Positions 1 through 10,234 of a stretch of DNA of 64,000 bases are shown here, one piece after another; the stretch's first letter is position 1; each line of letters starts with the position of its first letter. The translations under genes and the position numbers were made by a program. The stretch comes from JACVRW01 sp046735115 (GTDB taxonomy: Bacteria; Actinomycetota; Thermoleophilia; Solirubrobacterales; Thermoleophilaceae): NCBI GenBank assembly GCA_046735115.1, contig JBKPSR010000012.1, forward strand, positions 47,739 through 111,738. Reading direction: 5' to 3'. The notes under the pieces were generated by a model that saw only the letters and a program-made list of their open reading frames with translations, made no database searches and was not told where the DNA came from.

Positions 1-30
1 GTCGCGCGCCTTCAGCTCGATGTTGCGCAT
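1..30 (-). CDS. CYTH/class IV adenylate cyclase-like protein, N-terminal fragment
   Basis: Only the first ten codons lie in the window, running leftward off the edge from an ATG at 30. They read MRNIELKARD, which strongly resembles the start of CYTH-domain proteins (class IV adenylate cyclase/thiamine triphosphatase type), whose first strand carries an ExExK-like metal-binding motif. The gene is divergent from upp, with 39 bp between the starts. The call rests on ten residues only. Confidence 0.4.
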   Translation of the reverse strand, partial: MRNIELKARD

Positions 31-69
31 GGAGACATCCAAGGGCCTCGCGAGGTTATCGTCGCACCC

Positions 70-699
70 ATGCCTCAGGGTCTTGTGATCGTCGAGCATC
101 CCGTTCTCGCCGACCGGCTGACCGTCATGCGCGACCGCTCCACAGGTCACGGCGAGTTCCGCCAGGCGCTGTTCGAGGCCTCGGCGATCCTCGCCGTCGA
201 GGCAGCCCGCGACCTGCCCGTGACCGAGGTGAGCATCGACACCCCGCTCGAGCCGACCACCGGCAGCCGTCTCCCCACCGAGATCACGATCGTGCCCGTG
301 CTACGAGCCGGGCTCGGCATGGTCGACGGCTTCCTGCGACTACTGCCCGGCGCGCGCGTGGGCCACGTGGGCGTCTACCGGGACGAGGAGGAGCACCGGC
401 CGGTCGACTACTACGAGCGCCTACCGCCGAAGCTCGCGGAGGCGCACGTGTTCGTGGTCGACCCGATGCTCGCCACCGGCGGGAGCGCGGTACACGCCGC
501 CGACAAGCTCAAGGCGGCGGGCGCCCGCCGCATTTCCCTGGTCTGCCTCGTGGTGGCACCCGAGGGCGTGGAGGCGATGGAGAAGGCACATCCCGACGTG
601 CCGATCTGGACCGCCGCGATCGACCGCGAGCTGGACGAGAACGCCTACATACGTCCCGGCCTGGGAGACGCGGGCGACCGGGTCTTCGGGACGCAGTAG
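70..699 (+). CDS. upp: Uracil phosphoribosyltransferase
   Basis: Cytosolic pyrimidine salvage enzyme that converts uracil and PRPP to UMP and pyrophosphate. The 209-residue length is normal for the family. The PRPP-binding loop is seen at residues 127-140 (VFVVDPMLATGGSA), and the C-terminal uracil-binding segment YIRPGLGDAGDR lies at 192-203. The N-terminus begins close to the conserved EHPVLADRLTVMRD block, which supports this ATG. It stands alone, divergent from the CYTH fragment on the left and convergent with tilS on the right. No oddity seen. Confidence 0.96.
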   Translation: MPQGLVIVEHPVLADRLTVMRDRSTGHGEFRQALFEASAILAVEAARDLPVTEVSIDTPLEPTTGSRLPTEITIVPVLRAGLGMVDGFLRLLPGARVGHVGVYRDEEEHRPVDYYERLPPKLAEAHVFVVDPMLATGGSAVHAADKLKAAGARRISLVCLVVAPEGVEAMEKAHPDVPIWTAAIDRELDENAYIRPGLGDAGDRVFGTQ

Positions 700-867
700 G
701 GCGACCTGACGCCGGCGCCCGGAGCACCGCGAGCCGGGCGGGTCGCGATCGGCGAACGACGGGCATCGAGGTCGGGCCTGGGTCGATTCTTCGTCGATAT
801 GACAAAAGCGTCCAGGACCCCGGCACGGCGCGGATCGCCACCCCTTCACCGCTGTCGTAAGGCCTCG

Positions 868-2130
868 CTAGCCGCCGCCGCTCGCAACCGACCGCGCGCT
901 CAGGCCAACCGCCCCCGGCTCACCTTCCGACGCCGCGAAGCGCTCGTCGACCGCCACTCCCGCCACCCACACGATCTCGCCGTGGGCCTCGATCACCGGC
1001 AGCGTCCGGCGCAGGGCGCGCGGGACCTTTCGGTCGGTGAAAAGGTCCTGGAGCGACTTCGAGCCGCCGAGGCCGGCCGGGCGCATCCGGTCGCCGTCGC
1101 GCCATGCGCGGACCGTCACGGCAGCGCCCAGGTCCGTTACGGAGACGTCGCCCGGGGCGTCCAGCCGGGCTTCCACCTCCCAGTCGCCGAAGCGCGCGCG
1201 GCCGGGCACGGCCAACTGAACGGGTGCGGGAGGTTCGGCGCCTGGGCTGCGGGTGAAGCGGAGCGTTCCGTACTCGGACACGGCCCGAAGCCCGTCGCCC
1301 AGGTCGAGTGCCTTGGTGCCCCGCTCATCCAGGTCCAAGACGGATTCCGGGACCGGACGATTGCCTGCGAGCCGCCGCAGGACCAGTCGCTGCAGGGCGG
1401 GCGGGTACTCGAGCAGTGCGTCGATTGCGATCGCGGGGCCACCGCCGAGCTCCTTCAACGCCTCGTTGACCGCGGCGTCCAACACCTCGGCCTCGTCGCG
1501 CAGCTGGCGTGCCGTCTCGGCGATCGTCTGGTCGACCACCGGGGACAGCTCGCGCAGCGCGTCCAGCACGTCGTGGCGCACGCGTGCGCGCGCGAAGCGC
1601 CGGTCGGCGTTCGAGGGGTCCTCGCGCCATTCCAGCCCGCGGCCGCGCAGGTAGTCGCGCACCTCTTCGCGCGTCACGGCGAGCAGCGGTCGCACCAGAC
1701 GCCCGCGCCGCGGCGCCATCCCGTGGAGCGCCCGCGAGCCGGGCGAGACGGCCAGCCGATAGAGGACCGTCTCGGCCTGGTCCGAGGCGGTGTGGGCGGC
1801 GGCGTAGTCGCCCTCCGCCAGCTCCTCGGCGAGCGCGTAGCGGGCAGTCCGCGCACGATCCTGCAGATTGCCCTCGCTGCCGAGCCCGACGGACTCGACC
1901 GAGAGCGGGATGTTGCGCCCGCTGCAGAGCTGCTCGACGAGCGCCTGGTCGAGCGCGGAATCCTCGCGGAGACCGTAGTTGACATGGAGCGCCGTGAGCG
2001 AGCCGCCGAGACGATCGGCGATGTCCAGGAGCGCCACCGAGTCGCCGCCGCCCGACACCATCACGAGCAGCGGCGCGCCCGGCCGGATCAGCCCGCTCTC
2101 GCGTGCGGCCTCCAGGGCGCGCTCGCTCAT
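868..2130 (-). CDS. tilS: tRNA(Ile)-lysidine synthetase
   Basis: ATP-dependent enzyme that converts the wobble C34 of the AUA-reading tRNA-Ile to lysidine, an essential decoding function. The N-terminal PP-loop is seen as SGGGDS at residues 26-31, followed by the HVNYGLREDS block and the HTASDQAETVLYRL segment typical of TilS. The C-terminal third (SKSLQDLFTDRKVPRALRR) matches the TilS substrate-binding domain. Length is 420 residues, usual for a full TilS. The ATG at 2130 overlaps the stop of the upstream cyclase gene by 4 bp (ATGA), so the two are probably translationally coupled. Confidence 0.93.
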   Translation of the reverse strand: MSERALEAARESGLIRPGAPLLVMVSGGGDSVALLDIADRLGGSLTALHVNYGLREDSALDQALVEQLCSGRNIPLSVESVGLGSEGNLQDRARTARYALAEELAEGDYAAAHTASDQAETVLYRLAVSPGSRALHGMAPRRGRLVRPLLAVTREEVRDYLRGRGLEWREDPSNADRRFARARVRHDVLDALRELSPVVDQTIAETARQLRDEAEVLDAAVNEALKELGGGPAIAIDALLEYPPALQRLVLRRLAGNRPVPESVLDLDERGTKALDLGDGLRAVSEYGTLRFTRSPGAEPPAPVQLAVPGRARFGDWEVEARLDAPGDVSVTDLGAAVTVRAWRDGDRMRPAGLGGSKSLQDLFTDRKVPRALRRTLPVIEAHGEIVWVAGVAVDERFAASEGEPGAVGLSARSVASGGG

Positions 2131-3320
2131 TCGTCCCGCCGCACGGCCCGGCACAGCTGACGCGGCTGGTCGAAGCCCTTCAGCTTCACCTGGCCGATCG
2201 GCTCGAAGCTCAGGTGCGGCGAGCCCGACACGGCATCCACCACCGAGTCGGTCACGAGCACCTCGCCGCCGCGGGCGCGGGCGACCACCCGCGACGTGAG
2301 GTTCACGTCCCGCCCGAAGTAGTCGCCGTCGCGGTAGAGCGTCGTCCCGAGGTGCACGCCGATGCGCGGCTCCGGGCGCTCCTCGAACAGCGACGTGAAG
2401 CCCACCGCCCAGTCCACAAGCGCGCCGACATCCTGGCCTACCACCATCACCTCGTCGCCGATCGTCTTCACGACGCGCGCGTCCCCGGGCAGCGTGTTGG
2501 TGACCCCTTCGACGAAGCGCTCGACCGACGACAGTGCCTCCTCCTCGCCCTCCTCCTCGGTGAAGCGCGTATAGCCGGCGAGGTCCGCGAAGGCGATCGC
2601 CACGCGGATGCGTCCCAGGTCCACGTCCTCGTCCTCGAGCTCCGACTCCATGTGGCCCACCACGTCCTGCTCGACGAAGTGCCGGAGGAAGCGCTGGTGG
2701 ACGTAGTCCATCATCGGCGACGCGAGCGGAAGCAGGTCGCGCGCAAGGTCCTCCATCTCCTCCGCCATCTGAAGCCCCGGGACGCCCTCGCGGATCAACG
2801 GCTCGTGCACGTAGAGGTGGAAGACCCGCACCTCGGCGTCCGCGATCTGGGACAGCGCCTGCCCGTAGACCCGGCACAGCTGGAGGAAGGCGACGAGCGG
2901 GAAGCCCGCCCCGAGGACGGCCGCCACGTACTGGAGCGCCTGGACGTCCTCGTCGGTGAGCTCGTCGAGCTCCGCCGCGGGAAGCCCGAGGCTCGTCCAG
3001 AAGCGCTCGATGAGCGCGGCCTCGAGCCCGGTCAGGTCGCTCGCCTCGTCGAGCGAGTGCCTCGCCTCGTCGGCGCCGAACATGTCCTCGATGTAGCCGT
3101 AGGCGAGCCGTCCCCGCTCGCCGGCCTGCTTGATCTGCTCGAGCTTGTGCCCGCGCTCGCGAAGCCGGGCCACGATCCGTGCATGCGCCACCGCCGCGGT
3201 GGTCCACTCGCCGGTGCCGTCCACCTCCGGGACCACGCCCTCGCGCGCCCAGCGGCGCAGGGTTCCCGGCGAGACGCCTACCCGCTCGGCGGCGTCCTTC
3301 AATGAGAAAGTCTCAGCCAC
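2127..3320 (-). CDS. MerR-type HTH / class III adenylate cyclase fusion
   Basis: Predicted cytosolic nucleotide cyclase. Residues about 5-75 form a MerR-like winged helix (SLKDAAERVGVSPGTLRRWAREG). A helical middle part of ~150 residues follows. The C-terminal ~170 residues are a class III cyclase domain, with metal-binding aspartates in AFADLAGYTRF and KTIGDEVMVV and the later GRDVNLTSRV helix. GTG at 3320 is chosen because it directly precedes the conserved HTH; the open frame continues to 3374 only through a palindromic repeat. The arrangement suggests a cyclase controlled by a ligand or DNA through the HTH. It shares a 4-bp overlap with tilS. Confidence 0.85.
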   Translation of the reverse strand: MAETFSLKDAAERVGVSPGTLRRWAREGVVPEVDGTGEWTTAAVAHARIVARLRERGHKLEQIKQAGERGRLAYGYIEDMFGADEARHSLDEASDLTGLEAALIERFWTSLGLPAAELDELTDEDVQALQYVAAVLGAGFPLVAFLQLCRVYGQALSQIADAEVRVFHLYVHEPLIREGVPGLQMAEEMEDLARDLLPLASPMMDYVHQRFLRHFVEQDVVGHMESELEDEDVDLGRIRVAIAFADLAGYTRFTEEEGEEEALSSVERFVEGVTNTLPGDARVVKTIGDEVMVVGQDVGALVDWAVGFTSLFEERPEPRIGVHLGTTLYRDGDYFGRDVNLTSRVVARARGGEVLVTDSVVDAVSGSPHLSFEPIGQVKLKGFDQPRQLCRAVRRDE

Positions 3321-3344
3321 GGCAACACCACGTTTTACCGTTCG

Positions 3345-3382
3345 TGCGCAAGCACCGGGCGGTGCCCGGTGCACAGCGATGG
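3345..3382 (+). repeat. GCACCGGGC hairpin repeat, copy 1
   Basis: A perfect 9-bp stem GCACCGGGC / GCCCGGTGC with a 3-nt loop, preceded by TGCGCAA and followed by an AGCGATGG-like flank. The core plus left flank (28 bp) is identical to the reverse complement of copy 2 near 23.84 kb; a third, slightly diverged copy is at 40.93 kb. It sits upstream of the cyclase gene. It has REP-like architecture and no T-tract, so it is not an ordinary terminator. Confidence 0.8.
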
Positions 3383-3563
3383 CATTCCGAAAGCAACGGC
3401 GGAGTGGAAGGGTTCACTCCGCCGCTGCGTGCGGGCACACGGCCCGCCTCGTAGGCCGGCGACGGCACGCGCCAACCGGTCTCTACAAACTTGGTGCGAA
3501 GTGTTGCGCGCCCGGGGCCGCGCGTCAACATAAACTCCGCAGGCACACGTCTTGGGAGGATCT

Positions 3564-5573
3564 TTGAGCTATTTCGTCACCGGCGCGACCGGCTTCATCG
3601 GCAGGCACCTCGTGGCCGAGCTGTTGAAGCGCGAGGGCACCATCTACGCGCTGGTGAGAGAGGGCTCGAGGGGCAAGCTCGACGCGCTGGCGCAGCGGCT
3701 GGACGCGCCCGAGGGTCGCATTCAGCCGGTGACGGGCGACCTCTCCAAGCCCGGGCTGGGAATCGAGGGCTTCGACGAGAAGATCGACCAGCTCTTCCAC
3801 CTCGCGGCCGTGTACGACGTGGAGGCCGACGAGGAGGCGTCGGAGCGGGCGAACGTCGAGGGCACGAAGCACGTCATCGAGTTCGCCGACTCGCACGACG
3901 TGGGGCGCTTCCACCACGTCAGCTCGATCGCCGTGGCGGGCAGCTACAAGGGCGTGTTCCAGGAGGACATGTTCGACGAGGGGCAGAAGCTGCCCCACCA
4001 CTACCACCGGACGAAGTACGAGGCCGAGCGGCTCGTACGGGAGGGCGTCGAAGCGAAGACGCTGATCTACCGGCCGGGCCTCGTCGTGGGCCACTCGGAG
4101 ACCGGCGAGATGGACAAGATCGACGGTCCCTACTACTTCTTCAAGCTGCTCCAGAGGCTTCGCCACGCGCTTCCCGAGTGGTTCCCGCTGGCCGGCCCGG
4201 AGGGCGGCCAGACGAACTTCGTCCCGGTGGACTTCGTCGCGCGCGCGATGGACCACATCGGCCACCTGCCGGACGACGACCTGCCCGGGGACACTTTCCA
4301 CCTGGTCAACCCGGAGCCGATGACCGTCGGCCAGGGGCTCAACGAGTTCGCCAAGGCCGCGCACGCGCCGCAGTTCGCCATGCGGATCGACCAGAACATG
4401 ACGAACGTGGTCCCGAAGCAGGTGCGCGCTGGGATCAAGGCGCTGCCGACCGTCAGGCGGATCAGGCACCAGCTCTTCCACGACCTGGGCGTCCCGCCGG
4501 AGGCGATGGAGAACCGGGACTTCCGCTGCACGTTCGACGCGCGCGACGCGCAGCGCGCCCTCAGCGGCACCGGCATAGCGGTGCCGCCGCTCTCGACCTA
4601 CGCGCCCCGCCTGTGGGACTACTGGGAGCGGAACCTCGACCCGGACCTGTTCCGCGAGCGCTCGCTGACGAGCTCCATCAAGGGCAAGAAGGTGCTGATC
4701 ACGGGCGCCTCGAGCGGCATCGGCTGGGAGACGGCGCTGAAGGTCGGCGAGGCCGGCGGGGAGGTGATCCTGGTCTCACGCACGCGCGAGAAGCTGGAGG
4801 AGCTCGCGTCGCAGATCGAGGAGACCGGCGGAAGCGCGCACGTCCACCCGGCCGATTTGTCGGACATGGACGACATCGACCGGCTCGCCGCGGAGGTGCT
4901 CGAGGCGCACGGCGGCGTGGACGTGCTCGTGAACAACGCCGGGCGCTCGATCCGCCGCTCGGTGGAGCGGTCCTACGATCGCTTCCACGACTTCGAGAGA
5001 ACGATGCAGCTGAACTACTTCGGCGCGCTCAAGCTGATCCTCGCCTTCCTGCCGGGGATGCGCAAGCGCAAGTCCGGCCATATCGTCAACGTGAGCTCGA
5101 TCGGCGTGCAGACGAACACGCCGCGCTTCTCGGCCTACGTCGCCTCGAAGTCGGCGCTCGACGCCTTCTCGCGCTGCACCGCGCCCGAGGTGGTCCAGGA
5201 CAACGTCAAGTTCACGACCGTCTACATGCCGCTCGTGCGCACGCCGATGATCGAGCCGACCGACATCTACAAGGCCTTCCCGACGCTCACGCCGGACGAG
5301 GCCGCGCAGATGCTCTGCGACGCCATGATCGACAAGCCGAAGCGGATGGCCTCGCGGCTCGGGACCTTCGGCGAGGTGCTCTACGCGATCTCGCCGAAGA
5401 CCGTCGACATCGTCCTCAACACCGCGTACAACCTCTTCCCCGACTCGTCAGCCGCCAAGAGGAAGAAGGACGGCGACCGGAAGCCGGCGCCGGCCGACGA
5501 GAAGAAGCAGGACGGCGAGATGTCGACGGAGGCGGTCGCCATGGCGTACCTGCTCCGGGGCGTGCACTTCTAA
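3564..5573 (+). CDS. Two-domain SDR fatty acyl-CoA reductase
   Basis: Probable NADPH-dependent reductase of fatty acyl-CoA to aldehyde or alcohol, of the large SDR-SDR type known from mycobacteria and Marinobacter. The N-terminal extended SDR has TGATGFIG at about residues 6-13 and YHRTK as the active-site YxxxK. The C-terminal classical SDR has TGASSGIG near residue 380, NNAG and YVASK. The 669-residue length fits the family. The TTG start at 3564 is preferred because GGGAGGA lies 4-8 bases upstream; an in-frame TTG at 3552 would put the ribosome site inside the gene. The Lys/Glu-rich tail is low complexity. Confidence 0.88.
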   Translation: MSYFVTGATGFIGRHLVAELLKREGTIYALVREGSRGKLDALAQRLDAPEGRIQPVTGDLSKPGLGIEGFDEKIDQLFHLAAVYDVEADEEASERANVEGTKHVIEFADSHDVGRFHHVSSIAVAGSYKGVFQEDMFDEGQKLPHHYHRTKYEAERLVREGVEAKTLIYRPGLVVGHSETGEMDKIDGPYYFFKLLQRLRHALPEWFPLAGPEGGQTNFVPVDFVARAMDHIGHLPDDDLPGDTFHLVNPEPMTVGQGLNEFAKAAHAPQFAMRIDQNMTNVVPKQVRAGIKALPTVRRIRHQLFHDLGVPPEAMENRDFRCTFDARDAQRALSGTGIAVPPLSTYAPRLWDYWERNLDPDLFRERSLTSSIKGKKVLITGASSGIGWETALKVGEAGGEVILVSRTREKLEELASQIEETGGSAHVHPADLSDMDDIDRLAAEVLEAHGGVDVLVNNAGRSIRRSVERSYDRFHDFERTMQLNYFGALKLILAFLPGMRKRKSGHIVNVSSIGVQTNTPRFSAYVASKSALDAFSRCTAPEVVQDNVKFTTVYMPLVRTPMIEPTDIYKAFPTLTPDEAAQMLCDAMIDKPKRMASRLGTFGEVLYAISPKTVDIVLNTAYNLFPDSSAAKRKKDGDRKPAPADEKKQDGEMSTEAVAMAYLLRGVHF

Positions 5574-5595
5574 GCGGGCGAGGCGGGGCAAGCGA

Positions 5596-7194
5596 TCAGC
5601 GGCGCTGAATGCGCCTGGCGGCGGCCGCGGACACGCGCAGGCGAACCGGTCGCGAGCGGTTCCCCACCGCGTCGACGGCGTACGCCTCGGCTCGGTAGCG
5701 GAGGCGACGCGGCCGCCCCGCGGCGCGGGCGCGGACGCCGATCCGCAGCCGGTTCTTTCCGGCGAGGCCGTTCTGGCGCAGCGTGCGGACGGCATGCCAG
5801 CGCCCCCTCGCGCGGCGTTGCAGCTGAATCCTTACTCGCGCCTGCTCCGACAAGCGGTAGGTGATCGAACGGCGGTGTACCGCGAGCGCGCTCAAGACGG
5901 GGCGGATCGAGTCGACCCGGACCGGCGCGCCCGCCACCGCGGACGCCCCGTGCGGATCGCTCACCCGGACGCGCGCGGTGAGGGTCGTCGCGCCCGCATA
6001 GGCGCGCGTGATACTTGGCGTCGTCCCGCCCGCCGTCTCGAAGCTCCCGTTGCCGTCGAGGTCCCACTCGTAGCGCACTTTGAGGCCCTCGGGGTCGGCG
6101 GAGCCCGATGCGTCGAAGCTGACCTGCTTCCCCGCGGCGACCACGGCGGGCGTGGCCGTGAGCGCGGGTACCGGTGGCCGGTTCGCCACGACCGCCACGC
6201 CGAGCGGGTTGTTGAACAGCTGGCGGTCCTGGCGCAGAATGCTCTGCGCGCCGGTGGCGAGGTTCACCGACACGAGGCCGCCCTCGAGGTCGTCCAGCGT
6301 GAAGTCGCTCAGGAGCGCGTCGCCGTCGGGCGTCACGGCCGGGCGCTGGGGGACGACGATCCTGTCCGTGCCCGTGTTGGGCGTCTCGGCGTCCTGCACT
6401 CCAGTGTCCGGGTCCACGGCGACGAGCGCGATGCCGCCGTTCTGGTTCACCATCAGAATCCGGCCTCCGGGGTCGACCGTTACGCCGAGTGGGTTGCGGA
6501 AGAGGTTGCCCCACTCGGGCGCGTTCCGCGACAGGACCGACTGCGCCTTGGTCCTCAGGTCGATCCGCACCAGGGCGCCGAAGTCGTACGAGCAGTCGAT
6601 AACCGTGGTGCCGTCGCTGAAGTCGCCGTAGCTCGTCACGAGCAGCGAGCCGTTCGCCTCGCGTGCGATGCCGAACGGGTAACAGAGCTCACCGCCCTCG
6701 GTCACGACGCTCTGCGCGCCGGTCGCGGGGTTCACGCTCACCACCGCCGGCGTGCCGGTCGTCCCCACGTTCTCCACGACGTAGACGAGGCCGTCCGGCC
6801 CGATCGTCAGGCCGGCCGGGTCGACGAGGTGCTGGCCGGCGGTGACGAGCGACTGGTGCCCGGTGACCGGGTCGACCCGGATTATGCGCCCGTCGGGCGT
6901 CCGGTCCGTGCTGGTCGCATATGCGCCCATGTCCGCCACGAGCAGGCTGCCGTCGGCGGCAACCGCGAGGTCGTAGGGGTGGCGGAAGAGATCGCCCTTC
7001 GGGCCGTTGCGTGAAATCTCGGCGAGCCCGCCGGTGGCGGGGTCGGCCCTCAGGATGACCGGCGCCGGTGCCGACTGCTTCGTCACGACCGAGTTCGCCA
7101 CGTAGGCGACCCAGGGGTCGCCCGTCGCGGCCGAGGCCGCGCCTGGAAGCAGTGACAGCAGAATGGCCGCCGTCAGGACGGCGAGAAAACGCAT
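5596..7194 (-). CDS. Secreted NHL/SMP-30-like beta-propeller protein with PKD domain
   Basis: Signal peptide MRFLAVLTAAILLSLLPGAASA, then about 320 residues of repeating blades (HPYDLAVAADGSLLVAD, DPAGLTIGPDGLVYVV, NPLGVTVDPGGRILMV), then a PKD-type Ig fold (VSFDASGSADPEG..YEWDLDGNGSFETAGG), then a basic C-terminal beta-rich segment. Predicted to be exported. Blade sequences resemble NHL or SMP-30 folds, but catalytic metal ligands cannot be assigned, so no enzyme activity is claimed. ATG at 7194 is chosen over the adjacent GTG at 7197, since GGAAGG ends just before it. Confidence 0.75.
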   Translation of the reverse strand: MRFLAVLTAAILLSLLPGAASAATGDPWVAYVANSVVTKQSAPAPVILRADPATGGLAEISRNGPKGDLFRHPYDLAVAADGSLLVADMGAYATSTDRTPDGRIIRVDPVTGHQSLVTAGQHLVDPAGLTIGPDGLVYVVENVGTTGTPAVVSVNPATGAQSVVTEGGELCYPFGIAREANGSLLVTSYGDFSDGTTVIDCSYDFGALVRIDLRTKAQSVLSRNAPEWGNLFRNPLGVTVDPGGRILMVNQNGGIALVAVDPDTGVQDAETPNTGTDRIVVPQRPAVTPDGDALLSDFTLDDLEGGLVSVNLATGAQSILRQDRQLFNNPLGVAVVANRPPVPALTATPAVVAAGKQVSFDASGSADPEGLKVRYEWDLDGNGSFETAGGTTPSITRAYAGATTLTARVRVSDPHGASAVAGAPVRVDSIRPVLSALAVHRRSITYRLSEQARVRIQLQRRARGRWHAVRTLRQNGLAGKNRLRIGVRARAAGRPRRLRYRAEAYAVDAVGNRSRPVRLRVSAAAARRIQRR

Positions 7195-7247
7195 CACCTT
7201 CCGATATCGGCCGAGTTGACCCGTTCTATGAAGCGGCGACGCTCGCG

Positions 7248-8173
<926 letters not shown>

Positions 8174-8177
<4 letters not shown>

Positions 8178-9133
8178 GCCGCCACCTGCGCCTGCGCGCC
8201 CGCCCACGCCGCGACCGCGTCGACCGTGGAGCCCCGGGGGGTGTAGCCGACCTCCTCGGTGAGCCGCCGCGTGTCCACGCCGCGGCCGTAGCGGAGGAGC
8301 CGCTGGAAATCGTCCGACTGCATGTCGAGGCCGAGCCGCCGGCCGGCGGACATGAAGGCGCCGAACAGCGGCGCCGCGATCGGCAGCGAGCGGCGGCCGG
8401 CCAGCCGGATCATTCGGGCGAGGCCGATCGTGCCGGGCCCGGCCACGTTCACCGGCCCGCGCACCGGGTTCCGCACGGCGGCGACCAGGGCCTCGAGCGC
8501 GTCCTCGATGTCCACCAGCTGGATGCGCGGGTCGAAGCCCATGAACGTCGGACAGACCGGCTGGCTCAGGTACCGGGTGATCTGCGTAGGAAGGCCGCGG
8601 CCGATGGCGGGCTGGTAGCGCAGCATCGTGCAGCTCACGCCGGGGTGCCGGCGGGCGTAGGTCTCGAAGTAGTTTTCGATCTCGGCGACGTCGCGCTGGA
8701 AGCGGGTGCGGAGCGGGAACATCGCCGCCATCTCCTCCCTGAAGAACTGCGGCGCGTGCGGCTCCGCGCCGTAGATGCCCGCGGAGCCTCGCACGACGAT
8801 CGTGCGAAGCGTCGGCACGCGCTCGCAGGCCGCGAGCAGCTGGAGGGTGCCGATCACGTTCACGTCGTGCATCGCAAGAGGTGACATCGGTCCGGGCTGC
8901 CTGACGATCTGCTCGTGCACTAGCGTGTCGACGCCCGTCCGCGGGATCACCCGGGCGATCTGGGGATCGCGGATGTCCGCCTCGATGAACTCCGTCCGCT
9001 CGAGCTCCACCTTCGGCCGCCGGGTGTCGAGCCCGGCCACGTGCTCGACCTCCCGGTCGGCCTCGAGGCGCTGCGCAAGGAGGCTCCCCACGTGGCTGCC
9101 CACGCCGGTGATCAGCACCCGGCGCCCGGACAC
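8174..9133 (-). CDS. NAD-dependent epimerase/dehydratase-like SDR
   Basis: Extended SDR fold with the N-terminal dinucleotide loop TGVGSHVGS (residues 9-17) and the usual aspartate block EFIEADIRDP. The expected catalytic YxxxK is not visible: the aligned place reads RFQRDVAEIE, so Tyr and Lys appear replaced. The protein may bind nucleotide without classical SDR chemistry, or use a different residue. GTG start overlaps the upstream TAG by one base, and its stop overlaps the PlsC gene start. The linkage suggests a role in lipid or envelope metabolism. Confidence 0.8.
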
Positions 9134-9489
9134 TAGGACTTGCTGGTGCCCTTCGAAGAGCCGCTCGCGCGCTTCGAAGAGCCACCCGTGGAGCGGCGCT
9201 TCGGGAGCCGCTCCTCGATCCGCTCGAGGCGCCGGCCGATCGCGCGGAGCTCGGCGCGCACCTCTTTGATGTCGTCGTAGCTCGCCGGGCGGCGGCCCTC
9301 GATCGCATCCGTCATCGACTTTCGGCCGCGCGACAGCCGCTTCTCCGCCCCCCTCCGCAGCTCCTCGACCGAGTCGACCAGGTCGTCCAGGGCGCCCTGA
9401 GCGGCCGAGCGGCTCCGCTCAGCCGACCCCATCGTGGCCTCGACGGTGCGCTCGACGGCCTCGCGGAGATTGTCGGCGGGCTTGGCCAT
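9133..9489 (-). CDS. Phasin-like coiled-coil protein
   Basis: 118 residues, strongly helical and charged. Residues about 5-100 can form a coiled coil with heptad-like Leu/Ile/Val spacing (DDLVDSVEELRRGAEKRL, IKEVRAELRAIGRRLERIEERL). The tail is rich in Lys, Ser and Gly and resembles the basic tails of PHA granule-associated proteins. No catalytic motif is seen. It is the first gene of the operon with the SDR and PlsC genes. Its ATG overlaps the divergent nucleoside phosphorylase ATG (CATG). Function is not established. Confidence 0.7.
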   Translation of the reverse strand: MAKPADNLREAVERTVEATMGSAERSRSAAQGALDDLVDSVEELRRGAEKRLSRGRKSMTDAIEGRRPASYDDIKEVRAELRAIGRRLERIEERLPKRRSTGGSSKRASGSSKGTSKS

Positions 9490-10234
9490 GGGTCCGCAGG
9501 TTACCCACTACTCTCCGCCGCTCTTGGCGCTGGAGCACCACGTCCGCCCCAACCACATTCGGCCGGCCGCGGAGCTGGCCGAGCGCGTCCTACTGCCGGG
9601 CGACCCGGCCCGCGCGCTTGCGGTGGCTCAGGCGCTGCTCGACCCGCCTGCTCGGATGTTCAATCACGCGCGTGGACTATGGGGCTACACGGGCACCGCC
9701 TCCGATGGCGGGCTGCTCACGGTCCAGGCGACCGGCATGGGCGGCCCCAGCGCCGCCATCGTCTGCGAGGAGCTGATCGCGCTCGGCGCGACCACGCTGG
9801 TCCGGATCGGCACCTGCGGCGCGCTCGATCCGACCGTCGCGCTCGGCACGCTGCTCGCCGCCGAGGCGGTGCTGCCGGCGGACGGGACAAGCGCCGCGCT
9901 CGGCGCGGAGGTCCCGCTCGAGCCGGACGCGGTCCTGCTGGCCCGGCTGGTCCAGGCCGGGGCCCGGCCGGTCACGGTCGCGAGCAGCGACCTGTTCTAC
10001 GACCCACGCACCGACGCGGCGGCCGGATGGCTTGACCGGGGCGCGGTCGCGGTCGAGATGGAGGCGGCGACGGTCCTCCAGGTGGCCGCCCGCCGGGGCG
10101 TGGCAGCCGCCTGCGTGCTCGGTGTGAGCGATGTCCCCGGCTCGAACGGCGCCGGCCGACTGAGCCCGGCCGACGTCGTGGAACTCGGCCTGCGTATCGG
10201 CGAGGCCGGCTACGCGGCCGTCAGGAGTCGGTGA
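9488..10234 (+). CDS. Purine-nucleoside/uridine phosphorylase family protein
   Basis: Nucleoside salvage enzyme that splits a nucleoside with phosphate into base and ribose-1-phosphate. It has the PNP_UDP_1 features LLPGDPARA (phosphate-binding GD motif), ATGMGGPSAAIV, RIGTCGAL and the ribose-binding VAVEMEAATV. Family membership is firm, but base specificity cannot be read. The ATG at 9488 overlaps the divergent phasin-like gene; a start about 33 bases later (TTG GCG CTG) would sit closer to the conserved HVRP region, so the start is uncertain. It runs 14 bp into the convergent coiled-coil gene. Confidence 0.85.
   Translation: MGPQVTHYSPPLLALEHHVRPNHIRPAAELAERVLLPGDPARALAVAQALLDPPARMFNHARGLWGYTGTASDGGLLTVQATGMGGPSAAIVCEELIALGATTLVRIGTCGALDPTVALGTLLAAEAVLPADGTSAALGAEVPLEPDAVLLARLVQAGARPVTVASSDLFYDPRTDAAAGWLDRGAVAVEMEAATVLQVAARRGVAAACVLGVSDVPGSNGAGRLSPADVVELGLRIGEAGYAAVRSR

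Noticed and set aside
700..867. tRNA gene between upp and tilS
   Set aside because: No T-loop GGTTCRANYCC, anticodon arm or CCA-like acceptor could be assembled.
868..3207. One long 779-residue minus-strand protein ending in TilS
   Set aside because: The part before 2130 is an Arg/Gly-rich out-of-frame shadow of the cyclase gene; TilS starts at the ATGA overlap at 2130.
3552..3563. TTG start at 3552 for the acyl-CoA reductase
   Set aside because: It would place the strong GGGAGGA ribosome site within the coding region; TTG 3564 is properly spaced from it.
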